This document shows, one piece after another, positions 8,410 to 17,628 of a DNA stretch of 64,000 bases. How positions within the stretch are numbered: the first letter of the stretch is position 1; every line of letters starts with the position of its first letter. The notes below the pieces were generated by a model, which saw only the letters and a program-made list of their open reading frames with translations, did not search any database and was not told the origin of the DNA. Source of the stretch: a virus; the IMG/VR virus record IMGVR_UViG_3300030090_003481, positions 4,312 through 68,311 of that record. One strand, 5' to 3'. The translations under genes were made by a program, and so were the position numbers.

Positions 8410-11400
8410 ATGTCAATAAATTATAATAGAAATTTACATAGCCCTAAAAGGGATTATAAAAAAGATAATACTGTTAATCAAGTTAGTGGTTGGAGACCTT
8501 ATTCTCCTAGTTTAAAAACACCACATAATAATACAGCATTATCTCAACTTTATAATACCCCAAACAGTAATTCTGTTAGAGTCGCTCAAGGTGTGCCTTC
8601 AGGTCCTATAGGATGTGATGTTAGTTTTACAGAAGGATGTGACTTTGGAGTTAATTATGTAATTTTAGAATGGGATTATCTTCATTTACAAAATATTGAA
8701 ACTAGTATAAATGGTGGTCCTTGGGTTAATCATGGTTGTGGCGCATTGTCTCCTATGACTAATAATACGGTTACACAAGGAGACACTATACAAGCAAGAG
8801 GAGTATGTAGTGTAAGTATAAATCATGATGGTGCTGCTGAATGTGGTACTAGTGAGATAGCTTCAAATACAAATATATATGTATTTTATGATGTAACTTC
8901 AATGGTATATGCTACTGCTCAAAATTTTAGAGATGCAATAGAAGATTGGGCTGCTAATAATATAGCTAATTATGAAGGTAATATTTATCACATACCTGTC
9001 ATGCACGAGAGATGGATACTATGGGTACAATACCCTTTAACAGGTATACTTCCTCCATATTATCAATTAAGTCAGTTTTCTCCTATTGATATGCAACAAT
9101 ATAACTCTTTTTGGGATGGATCAGGATATACAAATAATAATGGAACTACTATGCCTATTGGAAACCCAGGGCCTAAAAATTCTTCTGGTAGTCGAAAAAG
9201 AGTTCCTTGGGCTGGCCCTCTTGTTGTAGGAGAAACATTAGATGATTATAATCAAACATTACCTGATGCAAACGGTACACCAGGGGCAGGCTCTCAACTA
9301 CTACAAGGTACGGGATCTTGTAATATGGGTGAATATGGTAGAGCTAACTGGAGTTATAGAAAAGGAGGTGTTTTACCTTTTATTAATCTACCTAAAGCTG
9401 GAGATATAATACCTAATTTTCAAGGAAGTGGTTCAGATCATATTATAACTTTAGCAGAAGCTGCTGATTTAACAGATATAAAAAGCGGTGAATGGTTAAA
9501 TAATACTACAGGAGGTGAATGTGATGCGGGAGGATCTAGAGCACAATTTGTAGGGGGAGATGTAGATGCTTTAGTAATTTGTTTATCTGATGAAACAGTA
9601 CACGGTGTAGGATGGGAGCAAAAAACTGATGCTGGTTTAAAAATGGCAGAATCCTCATTATCTGGATTCTGGGAAGGTTATCATGGTAGGACTGGAAATG
9701 GAGATCATACTAAATTAACAGCAGAGTTTCATATGGCTGGATCAACACCAACAGTAAACGATTCTTTAGCAATATCAGAAGCTAAATCACACTATTATGT
9801 AGTATGTTTTGGTAATGGAGGAAGATTTAGACATCATGATGGTGCTACAAATTTATGTACTTGGAGTTCAAATCCTAGTAAAACTTATAAACCAAATAGC
9901 GGTACTCCTGGTTATTCTGATAATGAATTTAGTGGTGATTTTTATGTTGGAGCCTATGATTGGGAAAATGCTATTGCTGGTACATTTTTTAAACCAAGTT
10001 TATCACATCCTCAAGGAGATATTTTCTTACACTTTAGAGATGCTAATTTCAGTGACTATCCTTCTAATGGTTGGTATGATCAATGGGCAACTGGTGTATA
10101 TGACGTAGAAGTATTTTGTGGTCAAAACTGGTGTCCAGGGGCATCAAACGGTTGGGAATCAGGTAGTTGTAATTTTGAAGTATTAAGTCAACCTACTCCA
10201 GGATATATAGCTGATTTTAAATACCATTTAGAAAATATATATCCTATCATACAAAACGCTGATGCTGCTAGTTCAAATGGATGTAAGTTTAGTACTTTCT
10301 TTTATGTAGTAACTAATGATAATACAAATAATGCTAGAACAGGAAATTCTTTATGTACTGTAGCAGCTTTAGAAGGTACTACTATTGGAACTTTTGATCA
10401 ATATAAGACTTATAATAATGCAGCTGGTATAGCTACTTATTTTCCTGATACTAATAACGGAGGTAGTATGCCTAGAACAGCAGGAGGTGATATTAGTATA
10501 GACGCTTTAGGATTTTTTAATCCTTATGGGTATGAAGATAATACAGGTAAGCCTATATATTGGCATCCTGATAATGATCCAGGAGTAGGATTTGATATAA
10601 AAAATCACTCACATTTTAAACCTTCTGTAGGACCAAATAATATACCTGGTTATGGTTTTAAATGGTATGCAAAAGGTTCTGCTGGTAAATGTGGTTATAA
10701 TATAAGAAGAGGATCTGGTGTAACAGATGAAAATATAAATAGCGATTTAAATGATTTTATAGCAGGTGGAGGTATTTCTTGTGATGGTCAAGATTGTTTA
10801 TTATTTACAGTAGTAGATAATACTGGTAATCCAATACCTAACTATACATTTGATTTTAATAATACTAATGTAACTACAGATAATAATGGAGAGTATGGTA
10901 CTCAAGTAAATCCAGGAGTATATACATTCTTATGTGGTTATCATATGTTTAACACATCTCCAAGTACTTGGATTAATGGTAGTACTCCTGATCATACAGA
11001 TATGACAGTAGCAGATCCAAATACACAAGCTAATATATATGGCTGTAATGCATGGAATATAACTATTACGGTTGACACTTTTAATACTACTTTAACTCAA
11101 AATTGTAAACTAGGATGTACAGATGGAACAGGTTTATCGAATCCTGTAGGTTCATCTGCAGCATGTAATTATGATCCTACTGCAGGCGTAGATGATGGAT
11201 CGTGTATATATGCTGATTGTAGTGATATGTGTCCAGATCCTAGTATTATAAATTATACAGCTTATTCAGGTTTAGGTATTTATCCAAGTGGAGCTTCTTC
11301 AGTATTTCCTTTTGCTTTTCAACCTGGAGGTGGAGATGCTTATTATAGCCCTCAGTGTCCTAATTGTTGTGTTGGTGGTAACACAGGAGTATTACCTTCT

Positions 11401-11820
11401 GATTGTGTAGATTGTTTAGGAGTATGTGGTGGATCAGCTACTTATGATGAATGTGGGGTATGTGATGGTCCTGGGCCAGATGAATGTGGTGTTTGTTTTG
11501 GAGATGGTACTTGTTGTGTAGGATGTACAAATCCATTAGCAATAAATTATGATCCTACGGCTACAATAGATTGTGAAGAATGCTGTGAGATCCCAGATTA
11601 TGCCTGTCTAATAAAAGAATTAGCAATAAGAATTTTAGATTCTTGTCCAGAAGACTGTGATGACAGCTTAAAAGAAATGTATAATGAAGCATTTACATTA
11701 TACTATTCTTTAGGTTTTGTTGATCAAGCTTCTGATATAACTGATATAGAAGTTAATAGTATTATAAAAAAGCTTCATAGGTTATTAAGTAAAGTTGAAT
11801 GTGGTAATTGTTGTAAATAA
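8410..11820 (+). CDS. Large Cys-rich fibre/adhesin-like protein with VWA-like segment
   Basis: A 1136-aa protein without signal peptide or membrane segment, so probably a virion appendage. A strand-loop VFYDVTSM (residues 158-165), a later DALVICLSDE segment (about 385-394) and IFLHFRDA (about 540) are spaced like core strands of a VWA/Rossmann fold and recur in the next gene. The C-terminal 250 residues carry two divergent Bacteroidetes 'GCT(D/N)...NYDP...DDGSC' modules, a Cys-rich 'DECGVCDG' stretch, and a final 70-residue helical domain capped by CxxxC and CGNCC motifs. Members with GCTD modules are usually secreted host surface proteins; here the gene sits between head and lysis genes. 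A receptor-binding or head/tail fibre role is inferred. Catalysis is not suggested. Confidence 0.55.
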   Translation: MSINYNRNLHSPKRDYKKDNTVNQVSGWRPYSPSLKTPHNNTALSQLYNTPNSNSVRVAQGVPSGPIGCDVSFTEGCDFGVNYVILEWDYLHLQNIETSINGGPWVNHGCGALSPMTNNTVTQGDTIQARGVCSVSINHDGAAECGTSEIASNTNIYVFYDVTSMVYATAQNFRDAIEDWAANNIANYEGNIYHIPVMHERWILWVQYPLTGILPPYYQLSQFSPIDMQQYNSFWDGSGYTNNNGTTMPIGNPGPKNSSGSRKRVPWAGPLVVGETLDDYNQTLPDANGTPGAGSQLLQGTGSCNMGEYGRANWSYRKGGVLPFINLPKAGDIIPNFQGSGSDHIITLAEAADLTDIKSGEWLNNTTGGECDAGGSRAQFVGGDVDALVICLSDETVHGVGWEQKTDAGLKMAESSLSGFWEGYHGRTGNGDHTKLTAEFHMAGSTPTVNDSLAISEAKSHYYVVCFGNGGRFRHHDGATNLCTWSSNPSKTYKPNSGTPGYSDNEFSGDFYVGAYDWENAIAGTFFKPSLSHPQGDIFLHFRDANFSDYPSNGWYDQWATGVYDVEVFCGQNWCPGASNGWESGSCNFEVLSQPTPGYIADFKYHLENIYPIIQNADAASSNGCKFSTFFYVVTNDNTNNARTGNSLCTVAALEGTTIGTFDQYKTYNNAAGIATYFPDTNNGGSMPRTAGGDISIDALGFFNPYGYEDNTGKPIYWHPDNDPGVGFDIKNHSHFKPSVGPNNIPGYGFKWYAKGSAGKCGYNIRRGSGVTDENINSDLNDFIAGGGISCDGQDCLLFTVVDNTGNPIPNYTFDFNNTNVTTDNNGEYGTQVNPGVYTFLCGYHMFNTSPSTWINGSTPDHTDMTVADPNTQANIYGCNAWNITITVDTFNTTLTQNCKLGCTDGTGLSNPVGSSAACNYDPTAGVDDGSCIYADCSDMCPDPSIINYTAYSGLGIYPSGASSVFPFAFQPGGGDAYYSPQCPNCCVGGNTGVLPSDCVDCLGVCGGSATYDECGVCDGPGPDECGVCFGDGTCCVGCTNPLAINYDPTATIDCEECCEIPDYACLIKELAIRILDSCPEDCDDSLKEMYNEAFTLYYSLGFVDQASDITDIEVNSIIKKLHRLLSKVECGNCCK

Positions 11821-11832
11821 AAATTAAAAACT

Positions 11833-14800
11833 ATGGGATGTGCAACTAATTGTGGATTTGGTACGATAACAGTAACTTGTGTTACACCTTCATATCCTGT
11901 TCAAGCAACTGTTTGTTCTGGTAATGGTCCAGGTAATCTTTTAGGATCATGTGCTAGTTTTCCCAATGCTCCTAGCCCATTTGCTTATGGGTATCAAACT
12001 AATCCTGCATTATTTAATAATCTAGGTTTACTTCTTACTATTCCTGTAGTTGGTGATATACCTATTGTGTATATTGGCACACAAGTAACTAATGCTATAT
12101 CTAAAACTTTAGCTATTTCTGGTTCACAACCACTTCAATCTACAGCCTTATCTTTACAAGGAGGTACTGTAATATCTCAACAAAATCAATTTCCACAAAA
12201 TCCACAAAACGCTTTAATTCATTATAATTCAGGTGGATTAATAGAACATTTATTACCTCCTACATTTCCAACAGGTGCGACATTGTATTATGTTTGGGGA
12301 TTATGTAATGAATATGAAATAGAAGCAACTCCGTGGACTGATGCTCAATTTCAAGCTAATGGGTGTGAAAGTACTGTAACTACACCTAATCTTAATGTTA
12401 ATGATGATAAAATTGTTATATTTTATGATATAACTTCAATGAGTTCTTCTATTATAAGTAAAGCAAGTGATACAGTAGCTAATTTTTTACAGCAATATAA
12501 TTTTACTAATGATGTATTTGAATATAAAATTGGAGGTGAAAGATATTTACAATGGCCTACTGCTCTTGTACAACCAAGTAGTCTTGCAAGTTATTTAAAT
12601 AATGGTGTACTTAATGCACCATCTATAAGTTATCATACAAATCCAAGTATAGCGTCTGGTCCTTGTGTTGTTAATAATGGGCTTTTTCAACATAGTCCTG
12701 ATCCTCTTGGACCAGGTCCTCATGAAGATGTATTATGTTTAGTATTTTGTGACGAATCTGCATGGGGTATTTATTATGGATATAATAATGATACTGGTTC
12801 ACTTTGTTATCAATATGGTGCGAATCAACTAGGTTTAGCTAATAATTATAGTTTTAGCCATTTAGGAGCTAATGCTTTATCATGTGAAAATACACCTGCT
12901 AATAGTAGCTCAGCAAATGTAGGTTATGCTCACGTTTGGAAAGCGGGATGGCTTCAAGGGTTATCTTCTCACGTAGGTGGATATTTAGATACAGATTATA
13001 GAGATTATTTAGAAGCATATGATAATAGTCAAGGTGGAGATAATTTCCAAGATAATAATATTAGAACAATTGTTTTTGCAGAATGTGAAGAGCCTAATCC
13101 AAATAATATGGGATATGGTTCTACGCCTGGAAATAAGAAAAAAGCAATGACACAGCATTTAACAAGAATGTTTGGTGGAAATAATATATCTCAACTAAAT
13201 GATTATACAACTCAATTTAATTTTTCACCTAGTTATACTGTTAAAACTCCTTTTGATAATCCACCAGCTGGTAATAATAATCCTCAAGGTTATAGTTTTC
13301 ATGGTGTAAATAATATAGGGCCTATATCAGGTGGTTTTACTAATTATCATGATAGATATGTAAGCCCAACTCCTGGAGGAAATGGTCCTACAGATAGCCC
13401 GCCTAATTCTCATGACGAAGATTCTTATTGTAAATTAGATCAAATTGCTGAAAACATTTTAGGACCTGGATCAGATTGGTCATTAAAAGGCAGAAATATA
13501 ACTCCTGCTTTTATGGGTACTGGTGCAAGTATATACAATCAACATTATAGACCAGCAAATGATACTCCAGCAACTCCATGGAATGACATGAATGTAGTTA
13601 CTCACGATGGATTAGGAAATCCTCTTAATCCAGGGTATTGGCCAAATAGATTATTTTATGAATTATATAAACAAATTTTTGTTTCTACAGGTACTCCAAC
13701 TACTACAACAGTTTTAGGGTGTGGTCAGAATGATCCGAATAATCCATGTGGAGATACATGTCATGTAGATATTAGAGTTTTTAGAGATGTAGACGGTGAC
13801 TGTGAAAGAGATCTTGCTGAATCTTTAATTTCATATATAGATATTGCTATAGAAGATCCTCAAGGTAATATCACAATACATAATACAAGTCAATTTGGTT
13901 CAATACAATTAACTAATATACCTGTTGGTGTATATAATATAAATGGAAAAGTTTGTGATTTTAGCGCACCTTGTATGACATATAATTGTATGATACCATT
14001 ATATGAAACAACATTTACAAATAGTGCGCATTGTGTATTAGGTTGTACTAATCCAAATGCAGTAAACTATAACCCATTAGCAACTGTAGATGATGGTAGT
14101 TGTGAGCTTCCTGGGTGTATGCATGAGTGTGCAATAAATTACGATTCAGATGCAAATATAGAAGATGGGACTTGTTGTCCTTGTCTTGAATTAGAATATA
14201 TCGTAGAAGAATCAGTTAGAGGATATGCACATGAAATACAACTTACAATAGAATGGCCTCTTAATAGTTCTAACTTTGGTGGTAGTAGCACTGCTAGTCC
14301 ACCAGGAAGTACTTTAGCAGCAGGTCTTAGTACTACTACATATGGGGCACCTTTAATTATATATCAAGATACTTTTATATACGATCCTCTTCAAGGTATT
14401 ATTGGGCCTAATGGCGCTATATTAGGATTACATAGTTTTAGTTTAATACTAGATAAAGGTAATTTAATACTAGATGCAGGTTCATGTGAATTAAGCAGTT
14501 ATTGCTGGGTAGTTAGATGGGATGTTCAAAGTAATGAACCAGCTTTAGCATTTGATAACGCAGCGTGGACTAATATACAGATGGGTAAATTTAAATTATC
14601 TGCATATGATAATAACTCATTATATGTTTATGTACCATTTGAAGATGGTTGGGTTTTTATGGGTAATGCAATTGGCGGTATACCTTGGCCACAATCTCAA
14701 GATTTATATAGTCCTCAAAGTTATCAAAATTATTTAAACTTCCTCGACAATTATTATCAAGGTAATGTTCCTTGGCATCTAGCAGGAGGTTCTATAAATG

Positions 14801-16725
14801 GAGGAGGTGGTTTATCATCTTTTGCTGGTATGAATGCTTTATTTTGGGGAGCTATAGGTTGGGCAACAAATTGGTTTAATATAGCTATTTCAGAAGGAGT
14901 AGATTGGTTATCTCAAAATGGAGGAGTAATTGTTACACAAAATTCTACAGGAGGTGGTGTAACTGTTTCAATTCCTGATACTGATCAAAATGTATCATAC
15001 GCACATGGTGGTATAAAAGGAATAAATGATCAAGGATTTAATGCTCAATATGCTAATGTATGTGGTGATCCACCAGATGGTTGTACAGATCCACTAGCAT
15101 TGAATTATAATCCAGCTGCTGGTGTACAGTCTGTAGGTAATCCTGCTTCAGGATATTCTGGTCAGCAAGGTGCCTGTGTATATGAATGTGTAGAAATAAT
15201 TGTAGAATTATATTTTACTGCAGTTAGAGTTTTTGGAGAATCAAAACAAATAGGATCTATAGGACAATCAGGGACTTGGTCATATAAAGCAGTAACAAGA
15301 GATGAAACTATTCCAGCTAATCCACAATATGGTTGGTATAATGGAATACCTTTAAAAGAAATGGGGTCAGGAGATTTTGCTAATGATATTAAATTCCAAT
15401 TATTAGATGAACAAAATAACGTAGTTTATGAATCTGGTATAATAACACATCCTGATACAGCTACTGGAGGTTGGAGATTAAGATGGGGTTGTTATGATGA
15501 AAATGGTGCTTTTGTAGATACAGGTGGTATAGCGGGAATAAGTGAAACTAGTTTAGCATGGAATTCTCCAAATCAAACTGGTATACAAACTTGGCAACAT
15601 TCTATGGGTGTAAGTGGTTGGTCTCTTGGAGCTAATAATACAGGGACAACAACAAGTTCTGGTTTAGGTATAGGTATTGGAAATGAAGTAATTTCTGAGA
15701 GTAATCAACATTTATATCAAACATATAGATGTGAAGCTTTAGTACCATGTGCAGAAGATCCTTGCTATAAATTTAAAAGAGTAGGTACTTGGGAAAAAGG
15801 ATGGGAATCTATAGGAGCTAATATAACTATTTTAGTTAAAGGATCTAATGGAAATATAAATAATCCACCAACTTCAAATAATCCATATAATACAGCAGTT
15901 ACAAATAGATTAGCAGATTATCATATTCCTCCAGGATGGTATAAATTAAACTTAACTAAGTGGGGTGGTCTTAATGCAGCAAATTCAGTATGGGCTACAA
16001 ACTGGGAAAATGAAAGAGAAGTAGTTTTTGCTGTAAATTATCAAAGTGGTGCTAATCCTTTTATTGGTGATACTACTACTTTCCAAGGACAATATTGGAG
16101 TTTATGGGGTTGTGTTACTCCTGGTAGTAATATACCTGTTACTGGTGGTACTGGTCATAACTCAGGAAATCCAGGATCTTCTCCAAGGTTAGGATGTACT
16201 GATCCTTTCTCAGATAGATTTGATTTCTTTGCAACTGAGTCTGATGGTTTATGTAGAAATTCAAGAACTTATACTGAGTTTACAACATTAAAAGTAACTG
16301 TACAAGTAGGAGGTAGTACTATTTTAAAAAGTTTTATAGAAGCTGAAAAATTTGAATCTACTAATTCAAATATAGGACAAAGACCTTATGATACAGGTAC
16401 AAGACAAATGACAGAAGATCAAAGAAATTCAAAAAGAAAACTAAATAAAGTATCAACGTCAGGTAACTTTTTTGAATTTGTTATTAAAAGAAATCCTGAT
16501 GAGGATGAAGAAAAATTAGAAGATGGAGTACAAACTAATATGGAATTTGGTAGAGTTTTAGAAAAAGATGTTAGAGCAGGTGGAAAATATATGTATGAAA
16601 TAGATGTGCCTTATGGAGAAAATGTTAGTTTTGATATTATAGATAATTTTGGTAGAGATCTAGAATATAAAATAGAACAAACAGGAGTTAGAAAAAGAAT
16701 AAATAAAGGACCTAAAAAATTATAA
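11833..16725 (+). CDS. Giant fibre/adhesin-like protein, VWA-like segment and four GCTD modules
   Basis: A 1630-aa partner of the preceding gene, 12 bases downstream. Residues 197-203 (FYDITSM) and the later CLVFCDESAWG segment match the VWA-like segment of the 1136-aa protein, so the N-terminal 600 residues of both are probably homologous. After a Cys-containing Asp-rich stretch (HVDIRVFRDVDGDCERD, about residue 645) come four GCTD/GCMHEC-type modules: two adjacent near residues 737-775, one near 1083 and one near 1456. Two beta-rich domains sit between and after these. The last about 150 residues are charged and basic (GVRKRINKGPKKL). No signal peptide is present. Probable role: trimeric or multidomain virion fibre that contacts host glycans or protein. 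This is inference from repeats and position. Confidence 0.55.
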   Translation: MGCATNCGFGTITVTCVTPSYPVQATVCSGNGPGNLLGSCASFPNAPSPFAYGYQTNPALFNNLGLLLTIPVVGDIPIVYIGTQVTNAISKTLAISGSQPLQSTALSLQGGTVISQQNQFPQNPQNALIHYNSGGLIEHLLPPTFPTGATLYYVWGLCNEYEIEATPWTDAQFQANGCESTVTTPNLNVNDDKIVIFYDITSMSSSIISKASDTVANFLQQYNFTNDVFEYKIGGERYLQWPTALVQPSSLASYLNNGVLNAPSISYHTNPSIASGPCVVNNGLFQHSPDPLGPGPHEDVLCLVFCDESAWGIYYGYNNDTGSLCYQYGANQLGLANNYSFSHLGANALSCENTPANSSSANVGYAHVWKAGWLQGLSSHVGGYLDTDYRDYLEAYDNSQGGDNFQDNNIRTIVFAECEEPNPNNMGYGSTPGNKKKAMTQHLTRMFGGNNISQLNDYTTQFNFSPSYTVKTPFDNPPAGNNNPQGYSFHGVNNIGPISGGFTNYHDRYVSPTPGGNGPTDSPPNSHDEDSYCKLDQIAENILGPGSDWSLKGRNITPAFMGTGASIYNQHYRPANDTPATPWNDMNVVTHDGLGNPLNPGYWPNRLFYELYKQIFVSTGTPTTTTVLGCGQNDPNNPCGDTCHVDIRVFRDVDGDCERDLAESLISYIDIAIEDPQGNITIHNTSQFGSIQLTNIPVGVYNINGKVCDFSAPCMTYNCMIPLYETTFTNSAHCVLGCTNPNAVNYNPLATVDDGSCELPGCMHECAINYDSDANIEDGTCCPCLELEYIVEESVRGYAHEIQLTIEWPLNSSNFGGSSTASPPGSTLAAGLSTTTYGAPLIIYQDTFIYDPLQGIIGPNGAILGLHSFSLILDKGNLILDAGSCELSSYCWVVRWDVQSNEPALAFDNAAWTNIQMGKFKLSAYDNNSLYVYVPFEDGWVFMGNAIGGIPWPQSQDLYSPQSYQNYLNFLDNYYQGNVPWHLAGGSINGGGGLSSFAGMNALFWGAIGWATNWFNIAISEGVDWLSQNGGVIVTQNSTGGGVTVSIPDTDQNVSYAHGGIKGINDQGFNAQYANVCGDPPDGCTDPLALNYNPAAGVQSVGNPASGYSGQQGACVYECVEIIVELYFTAVRVFGESKQIGSIGQSGTWSYKAVTRDETIPANPQYGWYNGIPLKEMGSGDFANDIKFQLLDEQNNVVYESGIITHPDTATGGWRLRWGCYDENGAFVDTGGIAGISETSLAWNSPNQTGIQTWQHSMGVSGWSLGANNTGTTTSSGLGIGIGNEVISESNQHLYQTYRCEALVPCAEDPCYKFKRVGTWEKGWESIGANITILVKGSNGNINNPPTSNNPYNTAVTNRLADYHIPPGWYKLNLTKWGGLNAANSVWATNWENEREVVFAVNYQSGANPFIGDTTTFQGQYWSLWGCVTPGSNIPVTGGTGHNSGNPGSSPRLGCTDPFSDRFDFFATESDGLCRNSRTYTEFTTLKVTVQVGGSTILKSFIEAEKFESTNSNIGQRPYDTGTRQMTEDQRNSKRKLNKVSTSGNFFEFVIKRNPDEDEEKLEDGVQTNMEFGRVLEKDVRAGGKYMYEIDVPYGENVSFDIIDNFGRDLEYKIEQTGVRKRINKGPKKL

Positions 16726-16727
16726 TT

Positions 16728-17627
16728 ATGGCAGAAGAATATCCAGAACAAGCACCAGCTCAAGGAGAAATCCCAGAAAATACTCTAGCACCACAGACAC
16801 AGGTTAGTGACGAAGATGCACCAAGAGAAAGAAGAAGAACAACAACTCCTGGTGGAGGAGATAGTGGAACAGGAGGAGGTGTTTCCCAATCTGAAGATGT
16901 TATTTCTTCAGTTGGTAGATTAAACGTAAGAAGAGAATCTACTAGTAAAGCTGGTGGCTATGGTCGAGGTGGTGGTAATTTTAAAATAGCTTCTGATCAA
17001 CCAGGAGGAAGAGTTGCGGCAGGAGTTTATTTTGGATGCACAGATCCTAAAGCTGCTAATTATAATCCATTAGCTACATTAGATGATGGTTCGTGTAAAG
17101 AAGAAGAGATGACTAAACCAGATCCTAAAGTTATAAGTGGTTTTAGTAAGTATTTACAATACCCTGAAAAAAAACTTAAAAATTTTAATTTTGGGTTATT
17201 TAATTATTTACAAGGTTTTGATAGTTTAAATCCTGATGTACAAACACCTACAGGTGTTGTATTAGATACAGCGGTTGAAGGAGAGCAATCTAGCACTGGT
17301 AATAATAATACTTTTCGTGCAGGTGTAGAAGAACCAAGATCAAATTCTAATACTACATTTACTGATTCAGAAGATAATGAATTTGCGACTGAAATGGATA
17401 AAATACTTAATCTTTATATTCAAGCTTCATACATTGTTGCTTCACAAAAACAATGTGGAGATTGTAGTAAACAACTTGAAAAAGATTATTTAAATGCTGT
17501 AGCTTTAATAGATGCATTAATGATTGTATCAAGCGATGTAGGCGCTTTGTATGATTGGAAAGAATCAACAGATAAATTAAATACAACATTAACTAATATA
17601 GTTAATAGAAAATGTAAAGATTGTTAA
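16728..17627 (+). CDS. Fibre-associated protein with one GCTD module and Cys-capped helical domain
   Basis: A 299-aa protein starting 2 bases after the previous stop. Residues 1-90 are a Pro/Glu- then Gly/Arg/Ser-rich, probably disordered arm. A single well-preserved module, GCTDPKAANYNPLATLDDGSC (split here as GCTDPKAANYN, about 105-115, and PLATLDDGSC), follows. The C-terminal 80 residues form an all-helical domain bounded by CGDCSKQ and CKDC, the same type found at the end of the 1136-aa protein and the start of the next protein. This suggests the three proteins interact or share an attachment module. Function is otherwise unknown. Confidence 0.5.
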   Translation: MAEEYPEQAPAQGEIPENTLAPQTQVSDEDAPRERRRTTTPGGGDSGTGGGVSQSEDVISSVGRLNVRRESTSKAGGYGRGGGNFKIASDQPGGRVAAGVYFGCTDPKAANYNPLATLDDGSCKEEEMTKPDPKVISGFSKYLQYPEKKLKNFNFGLFNYLQGFDSLNPDVQTPTGVVLDTAVEGEQSSTGNNNTFRAGVEEPRSNSNTTFTDSEDNEFATEMDKILNLYIQASYIVASQKQCGDCSKQLEKDYLNAVALIDALMIVSSDVGALYDWKESTDKLNTTLTNIVNRKCKDC

Positions 17628-17628
17628 A

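Noticed and set aside
9809-10108. 99-aa + strand frame inside the 1136-aa fibre gene
   Set aside because: Shadow in another frame with a biased Met/Ile/Leu composition.
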